Source of the DNA: MRBY01 sp943371005
GTDB taxonomy: Bacteria; Cyanobacteriota; Cyanobacteriia; Cyanobacteriales; MRBY01
Direction of reading: 5' to 3'
Assembly: GCA_943371005.1 (NCBI GenBank)
Contig: CALRTB020000005.1
Coordinates: forward strand, 124,001-188,000
DNA: 64,000 nucleotides
The position numbers and the translations under genes are program-made. Position 1 is the stretch's first letter. Each line of letters begins with the position of its first letter. The notes below the pieces were generated by a model. That model saw nothing but the letters and a program-made list of their open reading frames with translations, had not been told where the DNA came from and made no database searches. Positions 1 to 10,038 of this stretch are shown here, piece by piece.

Positions 1-317
1 AGATCAAGATCCAGGAGTGTTTGTAACTCACTCCGGGAAATGTTCCATTCCTGAACACGCCCTTGTAATGGCCCCCGCTCCAGGATAATCACCCGCCAGC
101 CTCGACGTTGCAGCGCCGCCGCAAGGAGCAAGCCTAACGTGCCCCCGCAGACCAGCACATCACAATCATAGTCAGGGCAGTCTTCTGTCCCGCTCTGCAC
201 CATCATCGGAGCGCTAATCTGACCCTGTCGCCAATTTTGCCACCGTTGATCAGCGGCCCGTAATCCCTTGAGGGGTTCCCCCGGCATGGCACCCAAAATT
301 GTTTCTACCTGACCCAT
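1..317 (-). CDS. CruA/CruP-type FAD-dependent oxidoreductase, 5' part only
   Basis: The N-terminal 105 codons of a flavoprotein run off the left edge of the window. The ATG is at 315-317. After about 50 residues comes a dinucleotide-binding start (CDVLVCGGTLGLLLAAALQR, then VIILERG about residue 82), followed by REW-like residues and WNISRSEL. That combination is known from the CruA/CruP lycopene cyclase family of cyanobacteria, which act on carotenoids at membranes. CruP and CruA cannot be told apart from this fragment; the N-terminal extension before the FAD motif looks more like CruP to me. The head of the gene is separated by about 225 bp from the divergent gene at 544. Confidence 0.7.
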   Translation of the reverse strand, partial: MGQVETILGAMPGEPLKGLRAADQRWQNWRQGQISAPMMVQSGTEDCPDYDCDVLVCGGTLGLLLAAALQRRGWRVIILERGPLQGRVQEWNISRSELQTLLDLD

Positions 318-421
318 GGCGATCGCCTCTCATTTTTCTGCACAGTGTGGCTATTTTTTATCATTTTCCTTGGGGGCTATGGTCATAAATACTTAAAAAA
401 TCTTGAATTTCCGGGATTGTC

Positions 422-450
422 TTGACTTAATAAAACTTAATCAATAGAAT
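422..450 (+). promoter_or_regulatory. Sigma-70-type promoter of the gene at 544
   Basis: TTGACT (422-427), a 17-bp spacer and TAGAAT (445-450) form a close match to a housekeeping promoter. Transcription would start near 457, leaving a leader of about 87 nt before the GTG at 544. The hexamer CTTAAT occurs three times around it (426, 436, 459), which may be chance in an AT-rich stretch or a binding site. Confidence 0.6.
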
Positions 451-543
451 CAGCGTAACTTAATCCCACCAAAATATTCATGCTTAATCATTTGGTGCGT
501 TGAGTACTGTTTTAATTCATTTTTAATAATCAGGAGCTTGCCC

Positions 544-936
544 GTGCTAGGAAAAATTTTAGGAAAGAAGAAAGATAACTTTTTCATGGAATTACCTTCC
601 CAAGGTAACGACACCATTGCCGAAGCCTCCGTTGCTCCCGAAGTGCGGGTACAAGAAACACCAGAGGTAGAAGCCCCCACCGCTGAGACTACTGCAACGG
701 CCCAGGAGACGCCTGCCCCTGCCACCAGTGCCCCGGCAATTAATGTTAATGACCCCACCGATGTGATTGTTGCGGCAATCCAGGCTGCAAGCCGAGAGGC
801 CGTCCTCGCCCAGACAGTAGAAACTGGTGCCTTTGCAGAAAACTATCTCCTCAACCCCGGTAATCGTTCTAGCCGTCGCCGTCCAGGGGCAAACATGGCT
901 GCTTTTAAATCCATGGCCCAAAATATCAAGTTCTAG
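544..936 (+). CDS. Conserved small acidic protein of unknown function
   Basis: A 130-residue protein. I chose the GTG at 544 because AGGAG at 532-536 lies 7 nt before it; the TTG at 538 is too close to that ribosome site. The N-terminus (LGKILGKKK, then NFF) is basic, the middle (residues 20-65) is a low-complexity stretch rich in E, A, P and T, and the C-terminus ends in a basic motif (RSSRRRPGANMAAFKSMAQN). The same build, basic head, disordered middle and RRPG(A/P)xM tail, is common in cyanobacterial proteins with no known role. No signal peptide, membrane segment or enzyme motif is visible. It is a single-gene unit with its own promoter and terminator. Confidence 0.75.
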   Translation: MLGKILGKKKDNFFMELPSQGNDTIAEASVAPEVRVQETPEVEAPTAETTATAQETPAPATSAPAINVNDPTDVIVAAIQAASREAVLAQTVETGAFAENYLLNPGNRSSRRRPGANMAAFKSMAQNIKF

Positions 937-1006
937 AAAAAGGTTTGAGTCAAAAAATTTCTGTCAGAGACAACGACATCCATTCATGATTTAGGGTTTA
1001 GCAAGG

Positions 1007-1029
1007 GAAGTAATTACTTCTCTTTTTTT
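1007..1029 (+). terminator. Intrinsic terminator
   Basis: The palindrome GAAGTAATTACTTC (1007-1020) is followed directly by a T-rich run (TCTTTTTTT). It lies 70 bp after the stop of the gene at 544-936. The stem is AT-rich, so efficiency is uncertain. Confidence 0.6.
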
Positions 1030-1184
1030 GTGGCAAATTTATCAATGTGGCAACAGTCAAACAACAAATCTTTGATGCTTGGGCTACTGGGAATCGCTTC
1101 TATATGGGATTGATTCAAAACTTTTCAGGCTGACCTTTTGGGGCAGATCCAAAATCTGTGGTAATTAAAAAGCGACAAAAGCCA

Positions 1185-1211
1185 TTGCGATAGGGTCATC
1201 CTATCTATAAT
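1185..1211 (+). promoter_or_regulatory. Putative promoter of the TamB-like gene
   Basis: TATAAT at 1206-1211 is a perfect -10 hexamer. TTGCGA at 1185-1190 is a possible -35 with a short 15-bp spacer. The start codon follows 30 bp after the -10, so the leader would be about 20-25 nt. Confidence 0.5.
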
Positions 1212-1240
1212 GATCGCAACACTTGCAACCTGTTGCCACC

Positions 1241-4200
1241 ATGAGCCAAAATCTCCCCCCTTCCTCCGAAAACTCAGTGCAAGTTCCACCATCTCGGCGG
1301 TGTCAACGTCTCATTACGGGGGCGGCAGTGGGCCTTGTGCTGGCTGTGGGAGCAGGTCTGGGCTATGGGCGTTACTACATTTATCGACGCCTCTCACCAC
1401 AAATTGAGCAGCAGCTGAATAAACAAATTGATCGCCCCATTAACCTGGGGTCAGTGCAAGGATTTTCTTTGGGGGGGCTACGGTTCGGCCCTTCTGAACT
1501 GCCACCAACAGCAGATTCTAATGATCAACTCCTGGTTGAGGCGATCGCCGTTGATTTTAATCTGTGGACATTGCTCACCCGACGACGCTTAGACCTAAAC
1601 CTCACCTTGATTAATCCCCAGGTGACCGTCGAACAAAACCAAGCCCGACGCTGGCTAGATTTAGAAATTGCTCCCGATGACCCAGACACCGAAGGTCTCG
1701 AGGTCAATATCAACAACATCCGACTCCGCCGGGGCCAACTGACGCTCATTGCTCGCCAACGTTCTGGCACCCTGAATCCCCCCGTGCAATTGGCGATCAC
1801 CTCCGGGAAAGGCCGCCTCACGAACGAAAATAAAGTCATTGATTTCGATGTCCAAGGCAAGCTGGCCTCAGGGGGAGACTTAAATATCCAAGGGGTTCTC
1901 GATTTTGACCAAGAAAGGAGCCATCTCAAGATTCGCGCCCAGAAATTAGACCCTGTCGCCATTTCTAATCTGGTGGTTTCCCCGGTCACTTTTTCCGGTG
2001 GCTTAGTGGATGGGGCCATTGAGCTATTTCTCGAAGAAGGCGACCTCAGTGATTGGAATGGGGAGCTCATGGCTGAAGGTTCAACCCTGATCGTGCCAGC
2101 CCTCGCCAAACCCGTGACAGAGTTTACCGGCAGAGTCGGCTTTCAGGATCAAGAAATTCAACTCCAGCAGATTACGAGTCAACTGGGGGCACTGCCGTTT
2201 AAGGGCGATCTAGATATCAATTTTGAAACCGGTTTTGCGGGACAACTTGAGACGGCCCCCGCAGAAATTGCCCAAATCCTGGACACATTTGAGCTAGAAT
2301 CCCCAGCCTTTCCGGTGGAGGGTCAATTGGCAACGACGGTGACCTTTGGGGGGCCATTGGAGGAAATTCAGTTGGCCGTTGCCGCGACGAATGCCAGCCA
2401 ATTAAAAGTAGATCGCCTGACCTTTGAGCGTTTTCAGGGCGATCTGACTATTGTAGGGAATCGTTTTTTGCTTGAGCAGTTTACCGCCCAACCCACCCTG
2501 GGGGGCATGATTACAGGCCAAGGGGTGATTCAATTGGCCGATGAAAGTACTTCTTCGCCTGGGGCGATCGCCATTGCTGCCCAGGGCGATCAATTGCCAA
2601 CTAATGCATTGGCTCAACTTTACGAACTCGATTTGCCTGTCACTGCTGGGCCGGGCCGCACGGATCTTGTGTTCGAAGCGCCCCTGAACCAAGTCTCAGA
2701 ATTTGTGGTTTCAGGTACCGCTGTGGTGCCCGTGGCTGGGGGCCTGGTGACAATGCCTAACCTGCGCATTACCCAAACTCAATTCCAAACACCCGCCCGC
2801 GCCCAGGGACTGCGCCTTGCCCAATTGACGGAACAGGAACTGCCTCCTTTTCTCCAGCGCAGCATTGTCAATGGCGATTTCCAAGTTGCGGGCACCTTTG
2901 GCCAGTCGGAACCCCAGCAACAAGAGGGTTCCCTCGAGATTACCGGTCAGGCCCGTACCAGTTTTGCCAATGGTCAGGCGATCGCCCGCAATATTCGCGT
3001 CGGGGATGGCCGGTGGCGTGCTGACCTGGCCTTAAATAGCCTCGATCTCAAGGACATCCTCCCCGCGGTTCCCCGTACCCTGGTAGCAAACTACTCCGGC
3101 CAGTTCCAGACCGGGGGAACCTTAGATGAGGTGAATTTGAATACCGTCGAAGCAACGGGTTCAGGACGTCTCACCGTGGGCAACGGCGAGATTCGCACCG
3201 AGGGGGTCACCATCGCCGGCGGGGAATGGTACAGTCGCACCGCCCTGAATAATGTTGATTTGGTGGACTTTGCGCCTCAATTGGCTAATGTGGCGAATAC
3301 AGTCCCCAGCCAAGGTCAGTTTGAGGTGCGGGGGAATTTAGAGGATCTCTCAGTAGAGGGAATTTTGGCCCAGGGTTCCCTCAATGCCCAGCTAGCGGGG
3401 GGCATCATTGACGGCGGCCTGTTAACGCTCCAGAATGGCCAACTCCAGGGTGACTTCACTGCTCAAAATTTGGATCTCAATCGCCTCAACAGCAGTCTCG
3501 ATGGGATTGGTAGTGGCGCTGTGCAATTGACGGCAGATGTAACCCAACCAGATCTGAGAAACGTGCGAGCTGAAGGGGATCTACGCCTCAGTGAAGGGGT
3601 CGCCTTGATCAATTCTTCGTTAACCAGTCAATGGGCTTGGAACGGACAACAACTCCAAATCAAAAGGGCGATCGCCGAAAATTTCCGGGCCGATGGGGTT
3701 TTAACCATTGATAGCGATCGCCTCGGTCGCAATGCAAGCCAAGCGATTACAGAGTTAGCGCTCAACCTAGAAGCCGAGGGTTTAGATCTGCAGCAACTGC
3801 CTTTACCGGAGGTGGCCCAGTCCCTCGATGTCTCTGGTCAAGGGGATTTTCGAGGCACAATCCAAGGGACGCTCCAGCAGCCCCGGATCAACGCTCAAGT
3901 GGCCCTTAATAATGTGCAGTTAGCTGAGTTAACCCTCGACCCGACCCTCCAGGGCACCATTCAAACCCGCAGCGATCGCCGCACCATTATCGCCATCGAA
4001 GGGGAGGAAGATCAGATTTTTGCCCGTTTGAACGCCCGCCTCCGCCCAGAACAGGCCGAGTTGAAGCTTGATGGCTCTACCCTAGACCTCGCCCTTGAGT
4101 ACAACCCCGCAGGCCTCGAACCCACCCGACTCCAACTGAGCAGTGGCAACCTCCCCGTCACCTTGATCCAACAGGTGGCCCAGGGACAACCCGCCTTGCA

Positions 4201-7033
4201 ACGGCTTGATTTTCCCCTAGAAACAATGGTCTTGGGGGGACGAGTTTCCAGTGAATTGCGCGCAGATCTCCAAGCAAATTCGGTGTCTGGTCAGGTGGCG
4301 ATCGCCCAACCGATGCTGGGCTACCTCGAAGGCGATCGCCTCAGTGGGAACTTTTACTTTGCCAACGACACCCTCAGGCTTCAGGATTTCCAGTGGGCGC
4401 AAAATGGCGGACTCTACAGCGTCGATAGCACCATTGCCCTGGCCAACGAAAACCGTCCTAGCCCAACGATTCAAACCACAGGCTCCATTGAGCAAGGCCG
4501 GATTGAAGATGTTTTAGCGGCCCTACAAATTTTTGATTACGACGATTTCCAAAACCTCGGTAGTTTGTCTTTGCCGGACTATTTTGGCCGTTCTAGTCGC
4601 TTTGATCAGAGCGCTGATCTCTACGCCAACCGTCCCCAGGATTTGCCTCCCATCACCACCGAAATTGAGTCTGTAGCAGTACCAGCCCAACCGACCCTGG
4701 AATTGGCCGATGCTTCGCCCCCCGAACGGGAAAAATATCGTTGTGAGACTCTCCTCAACGGCATGGCTGAAGCGAATCCGCCTGAAAATAATGGCGAAAA
4801 TCCAGCTCTCTACAGTCGCGGCGATCGCCAACAGTCCTTTGCCGAAAGAATCGCTCTCCTTAGTTGCGTCCAAAGCCAATTAAATTTGGATGTCGCCGAG
4901 AGCAAACCGCTCCTGCCCGCAGAATTAGCCGACCTCCGGGGGGAATTTAACGGCGATCTAACCATTGCCTACAATGCCGATACTGGTCTCCAGGCAGATT
5001 TTGATCTCACCGGGGGATACCGCGAAGTAGACGTGTTTGGCGAATCGCAGATTGTCGGTTCTCCCTGGCAGTGGGGCGAGATCACCATGCCCCAAATTAT
5101 CGCGCGCGGTGTGCTGCGGGACCGGGTCTTAACGCTACGGCCCGTGGGCATTCGTCTCTCGGAACAAGATGGTGGGGGACGTTTGAGCTTCATCGGTAGC
5201 TTTGGGGGAGATACCCAAACGGGACAATTGCGCCTGACCGAAGTTCCTGTGGCCTTTTTAGAAAAATTTGTTGATTTACCGGAAGCGGTGGCGATCAACG
5301 GCTTGATTAATGCCAATGCGGCCCTCGCGGGAACCCCTGCAGATCCCTCGGCCCGGGGTGAAATGACCATGGCCAATGCCAGCATCAATGACACGGCAAT
5401 CAACAGCGTTAAGGGGAACTTTACCTATGATGATGCCCGCCTCAATTTCATTGTTGATAGCGAATTAGTCGCCGATGCTGACCCTCTGAAAATTACAGGT
5501 AGTATTCCTTACCAACTGCCCAATGCCACAGTTGTCCCGGAGAGTAATGCCCTCAATCTCACGTTTAACCTTGAGAATGAAGGATTTGCTCTCTTAAATA
5601 TCTTGACGCGGGGTCAAGTGGCATGGCTGGGGGGTGAAGGGGAAGTGGATCTGTCCATTGACGGAGAAATTGATCCTGATACAGGACGGCCAGTGGATCT
5701 TGTTGCCGATGGTCAGGTGGCGATCGCCGCAGCGGAAATCCAAGCCAAGGTTCTACCTGATGCCCCCTTGACCAATGTCCATGGACAAATTGATTTCAAT
5801 CTAGATACCCTGACGATCCAAGAACTCACCGGTGATTTTAGCGGTGGCCAGGTGGCGATCTCTGGACAATTGCCCCTCGCCAAGCGGATGACCGAGAGCC
5901 AAACCCTTGATGTGCGCCTAGAAGATCTCAACTTTGAGCTACCTGATCTTTACCAAGGGGGCGTTGTGGGCAACCTGATCATTGCTGGCACCAGCCTAGA
6001 GCCGACTATTGGGGGCGATCTAACCCTCCGAGAGGGACGTATTTTGCTAGTGGGGAACCAAGAAAATGGCAACAATGGCAACTCAACCGGAGCGACAGAT
6101 CAACAAACCACCGCCGGGAATAAACAGCTTGATTCAGAGGCATCATCTGCGCCGAAACGCGTTTCCAATGTCGATCTGCGGGCAATCACAGAGTTTAAAG
6201 ACCTCAAAATCACCCTTGGCGATCGCGTACAAATTACCCGGCAACCGATCCTAAACTTCTTGGCGACGGGGGATTTAACCATCAATGGCACCCTCAACGA
6301 TCTGCGTCCTACGGGGGTGATTCAGTTAGATCGAGGTCAAGTGAATTTGTTTGCCACCCAACTCCGGCTGGCGGGTAATCGCAATACCGCAACCTTTACC
6401 CCCAACTTTGGGCTCGATCCAGAACTTGACCTCACCCTAGAGACTTCCCTATTGGAAAATTCCCGGTCATTCCTCGCCACCACCGATCCCCTTTCTGCCG
6501 AAATTCGTGATAATAGCGTCTTTGGCCCCAGTCAGATCGGTACCGTCGAAACCATCCGTATCCAAGCGAATGTGCGAGGCCGGGCAAGCAACTTAGATGA
6601 AAATATCGAATTGACCAGTAGTCCGCCCCGTAGTGAAACAGAGCTAATTTCTCTCTTGGGAGGATCGTTCTTAGAAAACTTTGCTGGCGGTAGCACCAAC
6701 GAAACTCTAGCCTTGGCGAACTTAGCTGGGTCGGCCCTTTTGAGTAATATCCAAGATGTCATTGGTAATGCCCTTGGCTTGAGTGAGCTTCGTCTCTTCC
6801 CGACGGTGATTACAGAAGACGAAGATGAGAGCAGTTCGACCTTGGGGCTTGGGGCTGAACTCAGTGCCAACATTAGCCCAGATTTGTCCCTGTCAGTGCT
6901 GCAGATTCTAAATAGTAGCCAGCCCGCTCAGTTTGGTCTCCGGTATCGGGTCAACGATGAGATTTTTGTGCGGGGCTCAACGGATCTCAATGATGATAAT
7001 CGCTTTTCCATCGAATATGACCTGCGATTTTAG
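1241..7033 (+). CDS. TamB-like translocation/assembly module protein (DUF490)
   Basis: A giant 1930-residue envelope protein. One hydrophobic segment near residues 27-48 (VGLVLAVGAGLGYGRYYIY) anchors it in the inner membrane. The rest is repetitive beta-rich sequence with recurring L-x-G-x-[IL] and D-L-N patterns, as in AsmA/TamB lipid-transfer proteins that span the periplasm. The last 400 residues match the DUF490 core (for example GNLIIAGTSLEPTIGGDLTL, later SELISLLGG-like and a final beta segment ending in F). The family is thought to help move lipids or outer membrane proteins between membranes. I chose ATG 1241 over the upstream TTG at 1223. It is a single gene followed by ftsH. Residues 1620-1650 are a low-complexity N/G/T/Q insert. 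Confidence 0.85.
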   Translation: MSQNLPPSSENSVQVPPSRRCQRLITGAAVGLVLAVGAGLGYGRYYIYRRLSPQIEQQLNKQIDRPINLGSVQGFSLGGLRFGPSELPPTADSNDQLLVEAIAVDFNLWTLLTRRRLDLNLTLINPQVTVEQNQARRWLDLEIAPDDPDTEGLEVNINNIRLRRGQLTLIARQRSGTLNPPVQLAITSGKGRLTNENKVIDFDVQGKLASGGDLNIQGVLDFDQERSHLKIRAQKLDPVAISNLVVSPVTFSGGLVDGAIELFLEEGDLSDWNGELMAEGSTLIVPALAKPVTEFTGRVGFQDQEIQLQQITSQLGALPFKGDLDINFETGFAGQLETAPAEIAQILDTFELESPAFPVEGQLATTVTFGGPLEEIQLAVAATNASQLKVDRLTFERFQGDLTIVGNRFLLEQFTAQPTLGGMITGQGVIQLADESTSSPGAIAIAAQGDQLPTNALAQLYELDLPVTAGPGRTDLVFEAPLNQVSEFVVSGTAVVPVAGGLVTMPNLRITQTQFQTPARAQGLRLAQLTEQELPPFLQRSIVNGDFQVAGTFGQSEPQQQEGSLEITGQARTSFANGQAIARNIRVGDGRWRADLALNSLDLKDILPAVPRTLVANYSGQFQTGGTLDEVNLNTVEATGSGRLTVGNGEIRTEGVTIAGGEWYSRTALNNVDLVDFAPQLANVANTVPSQGQFEVRGNLEDLSVEGILAQGSLNAQLAGGIIDGGLLTLQNGQLQGDFTAQNLDLNRLNSSLDGIGSGAVQLTADVTQPDLRNVRAEGDLRLSEGVALINSSLTSQWAWNGQQLQIKRAIAENFRADGVLTIDSDRLGRNASQAITELALNLEAEGLDLQQLPLPEVAQSLDVSGQGDFRGTIQGTLQQPRINAQVALNNVQLAELTLDPTLQGTIQTRSDRRTIIAIEGEEDQIFARLNARLRPEQAELKLDGSTLDLALEYNPAGLEPTRLQLSSGNLPVTLIQQVAQGQPALQRLDFPLETMVLGGRVSSELRADLQANSVSGQVAIAQPMLGYLEGDRLSGNFYFANDTLRLQDFQWAQNGGLYSVDSTIALANENRPSPTIQTTGSIEQGRIEDVLAALQIFDYDDFQNLGSLSLPDYFGRSSRFDQSADLYANRPQDLPPITTEIESVAVPAQPTLELADASPPEREKYRCETLLNGMAEANPPENNGENPALYSRGDRQQSFAERIALLSCVQSQLNLDVAESKPLLPAELADLRGEFNGDLTIAYNADTGLQADFDLTGGYREVDVFGESQIVGSPWQWGEITMPQIIARGVLRDRVLTLRPVGIRLSEQDGGGRLSFIGSFGGDTQTGQLRLTEVPVAFLEKFVDLPEAVAINGLINANAALAGTPADPSARGEMTMANASINDTAINSVKGNFTYDDARLNFIVDSELVADADPLKITGSIPYQLPNATVVPESNALNLTFNLENEGFALLNILTRGQVAWLGGEGEVDLSIDGEIDPDTGRPVDLVADGQVAIAAAEIQAKVLPDAPLTNVHGQIDFNLDTLTIQELTGDFSGGQVAISGQLPLAKRMTESQTLDVRLEDLNFELPDLYQGGVVGNLIIAGTSLEPTIGGDLTLREGRILLVGNQENGNNGNSTGATDQQTTAGNKQLDSEASSAPKRVSNVDLRAITEFKDLKITLGDRVQITRQPILNFLATGDLTINGTLNDLRPTGVIQLDRGQVNLFATQLRLAGNRNTATFTPNFGLDPELDLTLETSLLENSRSFLATTDPLSAEIRDNSVFGPSQIGTVETIRIQANVRGRASNLDENIELTSSPPRSETELISLLGGSFLENFAGGSTNETLALANLAGSALLSNIQDVIGNALGLSELRLFPTVITEDEDESSSTLGLGAELSANISPDLSLSVLQILNSSQPAQFGLRYRVNDEIFVRGSTDLNDDNRFSIEYDLRF

Positions 7034-7174
7034 ACATAAAAGGAGAAAATTTAACAATCTTTCCTGAGAAACGTTAACATTATTTAATAACCAACCTGAA
7101 ACACAGGATAAGACGCTCTTTTAAGAATCGCATAATTATTCTGCTTATCCTCAAATCCTAGGAGGCTCTCAGTA

Positions 7175-9037
7175 GTGAACAAAAATAACAAAAAATGGCG
7201 CAGTACCGGGCTTTATGCCCTATTGGCGATCGTCGTGATCTCCTTGGCTGTGTCTTTCTTAGATCAGCAACCCCAAAGTCGAGAGACCTGGCGCTATAGT
7301 CAGTTCCTCCAAGAAGTCCAGCAGGGCAATATCGAAAGTGTCAAAATCAGTGGCGATCGCACCAAGGCTTTCGTCCCGGCCCAAGATGGAACTCCCATTC
7401 TCGTCAACCTCCCCCCCGGTGATACAGAGCTAATCGACATCCTCAGCGAAAACAATGTCGATATTGCCGTGTTGCCCCAGAGTGACGATAACTGGATTTT
7501 CCGCGCCCTCAGCACACTTATTTTCCCAATCCTATTGCTTGTGGGGTTATTCTTCCTGCTCCGGCGCGCCCAGAGCGGCCCCGGTTCCCAGGCAATGAAC
7601 TTTGGCAAATCAAAGGCACGGGTACAAATGGAACCCCAAACCCAAGTCACCTTTGGTGATGTGGCAGGGATTGAGCAGGCCAAACTTGAGTTAACCGAAG
7701 TTGTTGACTTCTTGAAAAACGCTGATCGGTTCACTGCAATCGGTGCCAAAATTCCCAAAGGGGTGCTCCTCGTTGGCCCGCCTGGAACCGGTAAAACGCT
7801 CCTAGCCAAAGCCGTTGCTGGCGAAGCAGGTGTGCCTTTCTTCTCCATCTCTGGTTCTGAATTCGTCGAAATGTTTGTCGGGGTCGGTGCTTCTCGAGTC
7901 CGCGATCTCTTTGAACAGGCCAAGCAAAATGCCCCCTGTATCGTCTTCATCGATGAGATCGATGCCGTGGGTCGCTCCCGGGGTGCTGGCCTCGGTGGTG
8001 GTAACGATGAGCGGGAACAAACCCTAAACCAACTCCTGACAGAAATGGATGGTTTTGAAGGCAATACTGGCATCATCATCATCGCCGCGACTAACCGTCC
8101 CGATGTGTTGGATGCTGCGTTAATGCGTCCCGGTCGCTTTGACCGTCAAGTGGTCGTTGATCGCCCCGACTATTCCGGTCGTTTAGAAATTCTCAATGTC
8201 CATGCCCGGGGTAAAACCCTCTCGAAGGATGTGGATCTTGAAAAAATTGCCCGTCGGACTCCCGGCTTCACGGGAGCAGATTTGTCGAACCTCTTGAATG
8301 AAGCGGCAATTCTGGCAGCCCGTCGCAATTTGACGGAAATTTCCATGGACGAAGTGAACGATGCAATTGATCGCGTCCTCGCTGGCCCTGAGAAGAAAAA
8401 CCGCGTGATGAGTGAAAAGCGCAAAACCCTTGTTGCTTACCACGAAGCAGGGCATGCCCTCGTTGGTGCGTTGATGCCTGACTATGACCCAGTCCAAAAA
8501 ATTAGCATTATCCCCCGGGGTCGTGCTGGCGGTTTGACCTGGTTCACCCCCAGTGAAGATCGCATGGATTCTGGTCTATACTCCCGCGCTTATTTGCAAA
8601 ACCAGATGGCCGTTGCCCTCGGTGGCCGCATCGCTGAAGAAATTATCTTTGGTGAAGAAGAAGTAACTACAGGGGCTTCCAATGACCTGCAGCAGGTCGC
8701 TAATGTTGCCCGACAAATGATTACCCGCTTCGGGATGAGCGATCGCCTGGGGCCTGTGGCCTTGGGTCGCCAAAACGGCAACGTCTTCATGGGTCGTGAT
8801 ATTGCTTCTGATCGGGACTTCTCCGATGAGACCGCCGCAGTCATTGACGAAGAAGTCCGGGGCCTCGTAGAGGAAGCCTACAAGCGCGCCAAAGATGTGC
8901 TCGTCGGTAACCGGAGCGTTCTCGACAAATTAGCGGCGATGCTCGTGGAGAAAGAAACTGTCGATGCCGAGGAGTTACAAACCCTACTGATGGAAAGCGA
9001 CGTGCAAATGGCCGCTTTCTCTAGTACCGCAGCTTAA
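7175..9037 (+). CDS. ftsH: ATP-dependent zinc metalloprotease FtsH (FtsH3-like)
   Basis: A 620-residue membrane protease that degrades damaged membrane and soluble proteins, notably in photosystem II repair and iron signalling in cyanobacteria. Two membrane segments (about residues 12-30 and 113-132) precede the AAA+ domain with Walker A GPPGTGKT at 201-208, Walker B FIDEID near 258-263 and the arginine-finger region. The zinc-protease motif HEAGH is at 423-427. From residue 140 to the end the sequence closely resembles, from memory, Synechocystis FtsH3 (Slr1604) rather than FtsH2. The start is GTG 7175, set by AGGAGG at 7160-7165 nine bases upstream. A strong terminator follows. FtsH3 homologues usually act as hetero-hexamers with FtsH1 or FtsH2 partners, none of which is in this window. 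Confidence 0.95.
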   Translation: MNKNNKKWRSTGLYALLAIVVISLAVSFLDQQPQSRETWRYSQFLQEVQQGNIESVKISGDRTKAFVPAQDGTPILVNLPPGDTELIDILSENNVDIAVLPQSDDNWIFRALSTLIFPILLLVGLFFLLRRAQSGPGSQAMNFGKSKARVQMEPQTQVTFGDVAGIEQAKLELTEVVDFLKNADRFTAIGAKIPKGVLLVGPPGTGKTLLAKAVAGEAGVPFFSISGSEFVEMFVGVGASRVRDLFEQAKQNAPCIVFIDEIDAVGRSRGAGLGGGNDEREQTLNQLLTEMDGFEGNTGIIIIAATNRPDVLDAALMRPGRFDRQVVVDRPDYSGRLEILNVHARGKTLSKDVDLEKIARRTPGFTGADLSNLLNEAAILAARRNLTEISMDEVNDAIDRVLAGPEKKNRVMSEKRKTLVAYHEAGHALVGALMPDYDPVQKISIIPRGRAGGLTWFTPSEDRMDSGLYSRAYLQNQMAVALGGRIAEEIIFGEEEVTTGASNDLQQVANVARQMITRFGMSDRLGPVALGRQNGNVFMGRDIASDRDFSDETAAVIDEEVRGLVEEAYKRAKDVLVGNRSVLDKLAAMLVEKETVDAEELQTLLMESDVQMAAFSSTAA

Positions 9038-9083
9038 GCGACTCGGGAAATTGAATTATTGCTAATCACTACGGTGAGAAACG

Positions 9084-9115
9084 AGATCCCTAATTTAATT
9101 AGGGATCTTTTTTTT
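9084..9115 (+). terminator. Intrinsic terminator of ftsH
   Basis: AGATCCCTAATT and its complement form a 12-bp stem with almost no loop (9084-9108), followed by eight Ts ending at 9115. It lies 46 bp after the ftsH stop and immediately before the end of the convergent phzF-like gene. Confidence 0.9.
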
Positions 9116-9118
9116 GGC

Positions 9119-10021
9119 TTAAAACGTGGGCACATTAATGTGGCTGACACTGACCAACACCGAAGAGCCGCCCACGGCAATCTCCGTTAATTCCCCTTTT
9201 TGTTGTTGCATCGTCAGCATTAACTGACTGGGCCGCCCCATCTGAATGCCTTGATAAATTTGCCAAGTTTGTAACGTCGCCTGACTGGGCAAGTAGCGAT
9301 GTAGATAGCCTGCTAAACTCGTGGCCGCTGACCCCGTTGCTGGATCTTCAGCAATGCCTAGGCCGGGGGCAAACATCCGCGCATAAATCTGATTGTCTTC
9401 GGTCACGACAAAAGGATAAATATGGGCCGTAAATTGATGTTGGAATCTTTCTTCCCAGAGGGTACGGTTGAGGGCGCAACGGCTCAGGGCATCGAGATCC
9501 TTGAGGGGCAGGTATAAAAAGGGCAGTCCGCAGGAAATTACCGCCGGTTTTAGCACCGGGTGTAGATCATGGGTCTGGAGATTCACCAAAGAAGCGTAAT
9601 CGATGGGGTGAGATGGCTCAATAAACTGGGGCAACTGGGCGGCACTCAAGGCGGTGGTGCGGACTTGATCCTGTTCCCAATAAATCGAGACGGGGACAAC
9701 CCCCACTGCTTCCTGGAAGCGCACAAGTTGACAATGCTCAGGTAGATAACCGAGATGGGCCAAGAGGTAGGCGGTCCCCACGGTGGGATGGCCAGCAAAG
9801 GGGATTTCGGCGGCGGGCGTAAAAATGCGCAATTGAAAGTCCGTATCGGGATCTTTTGTGGGGAGCACAAAGACGGTTTCTGAGAGGTTCAGCTCTTTGG
9901 CGATCGCCTGCATTTGGTTTGGGCTTAATCCTTGGGCCTGGGGAAACACCGCCAGGGGATTACCCCCGAAAATTTGCTCTGTAAACACATCGAGGGTGTG
10001 GAAAGTATAGGTTTGTGACAT
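9119..10021 (-). CDS. PhzF-family isomerase-like protein
   Basis: A 300-residue protein of the PhzF/diaminopimelate-epimerase fold. The N-terminal half carries the family start (HTLDVFTEQIFGGNPLAVF, residues 8-26), the catalytic glutamate E48 in NLSETVFV, and FTPAAEIPFAGHPTVG (about 88-103). The second lobe has GLGIAEDPATGSAATSLAGY. Members isomerise small acids, but most, like this one, have no known substrate, and no phenazine genes are nearby. It is the last gene of a minus-strand run after trpS and metF, 17 bp behind metF. Confidence 0.85.
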   Translation of the reverse strand: MSQTYTFHTLDVFTEQIFGGNPLAVFPQAQGLSPNQMQAIAKELNLSETVFVLPTKDPDTDFQLRIFTPAAEIPFAGHPTVGTAYLLAHLGYLPEHCQLVRFQEAVGVVPVSIYWEQDQVRTTALSAAQLPQFIEPSHPIDYASLVNLQTHDLHPVLKPAVISCGLPFLYLPLKDLDALSRCALNRTLWEERFQHQFTAHIYPFVVTEDNQIYARMFAPGLGIAEDPATGSAATSLAGYLHRYLPSQATLQTWQIYQGIQMGRPSQLMLTMQQQKGELTEIAVGGSSVLVSVSHINVPTF

Positions 10022-10038
10022 GTAGGCTAAAAATAAAC

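Larger units (their letters stand above)
937..1240. other. 304-bp intergenic region
   Basis: It holds the terminator of the upstream gene (1007-1029) and the promoter of the next gene (1185-1211). A 22-codon ORF at 1045-1113 starts with ATG, but it has no convincing ribosome site or recognisable sequence, so I do not call it a gene. No tRNA-like fold was seen. Confidence 0.5.

Noticed and set aside
1045..1113. A 22-codon ORF upstream of the TamB-like gene
   Set aside because: No ribosome site and no match to known small photosystem or cytochrome subunits.
7300..8082. A 260-codon open frame antisense to ftsH
   Set aside because: Its composition mirrors the ftsH codons, and it has no ribosome site or homology to any family. 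FtsH is certain in the other strand.
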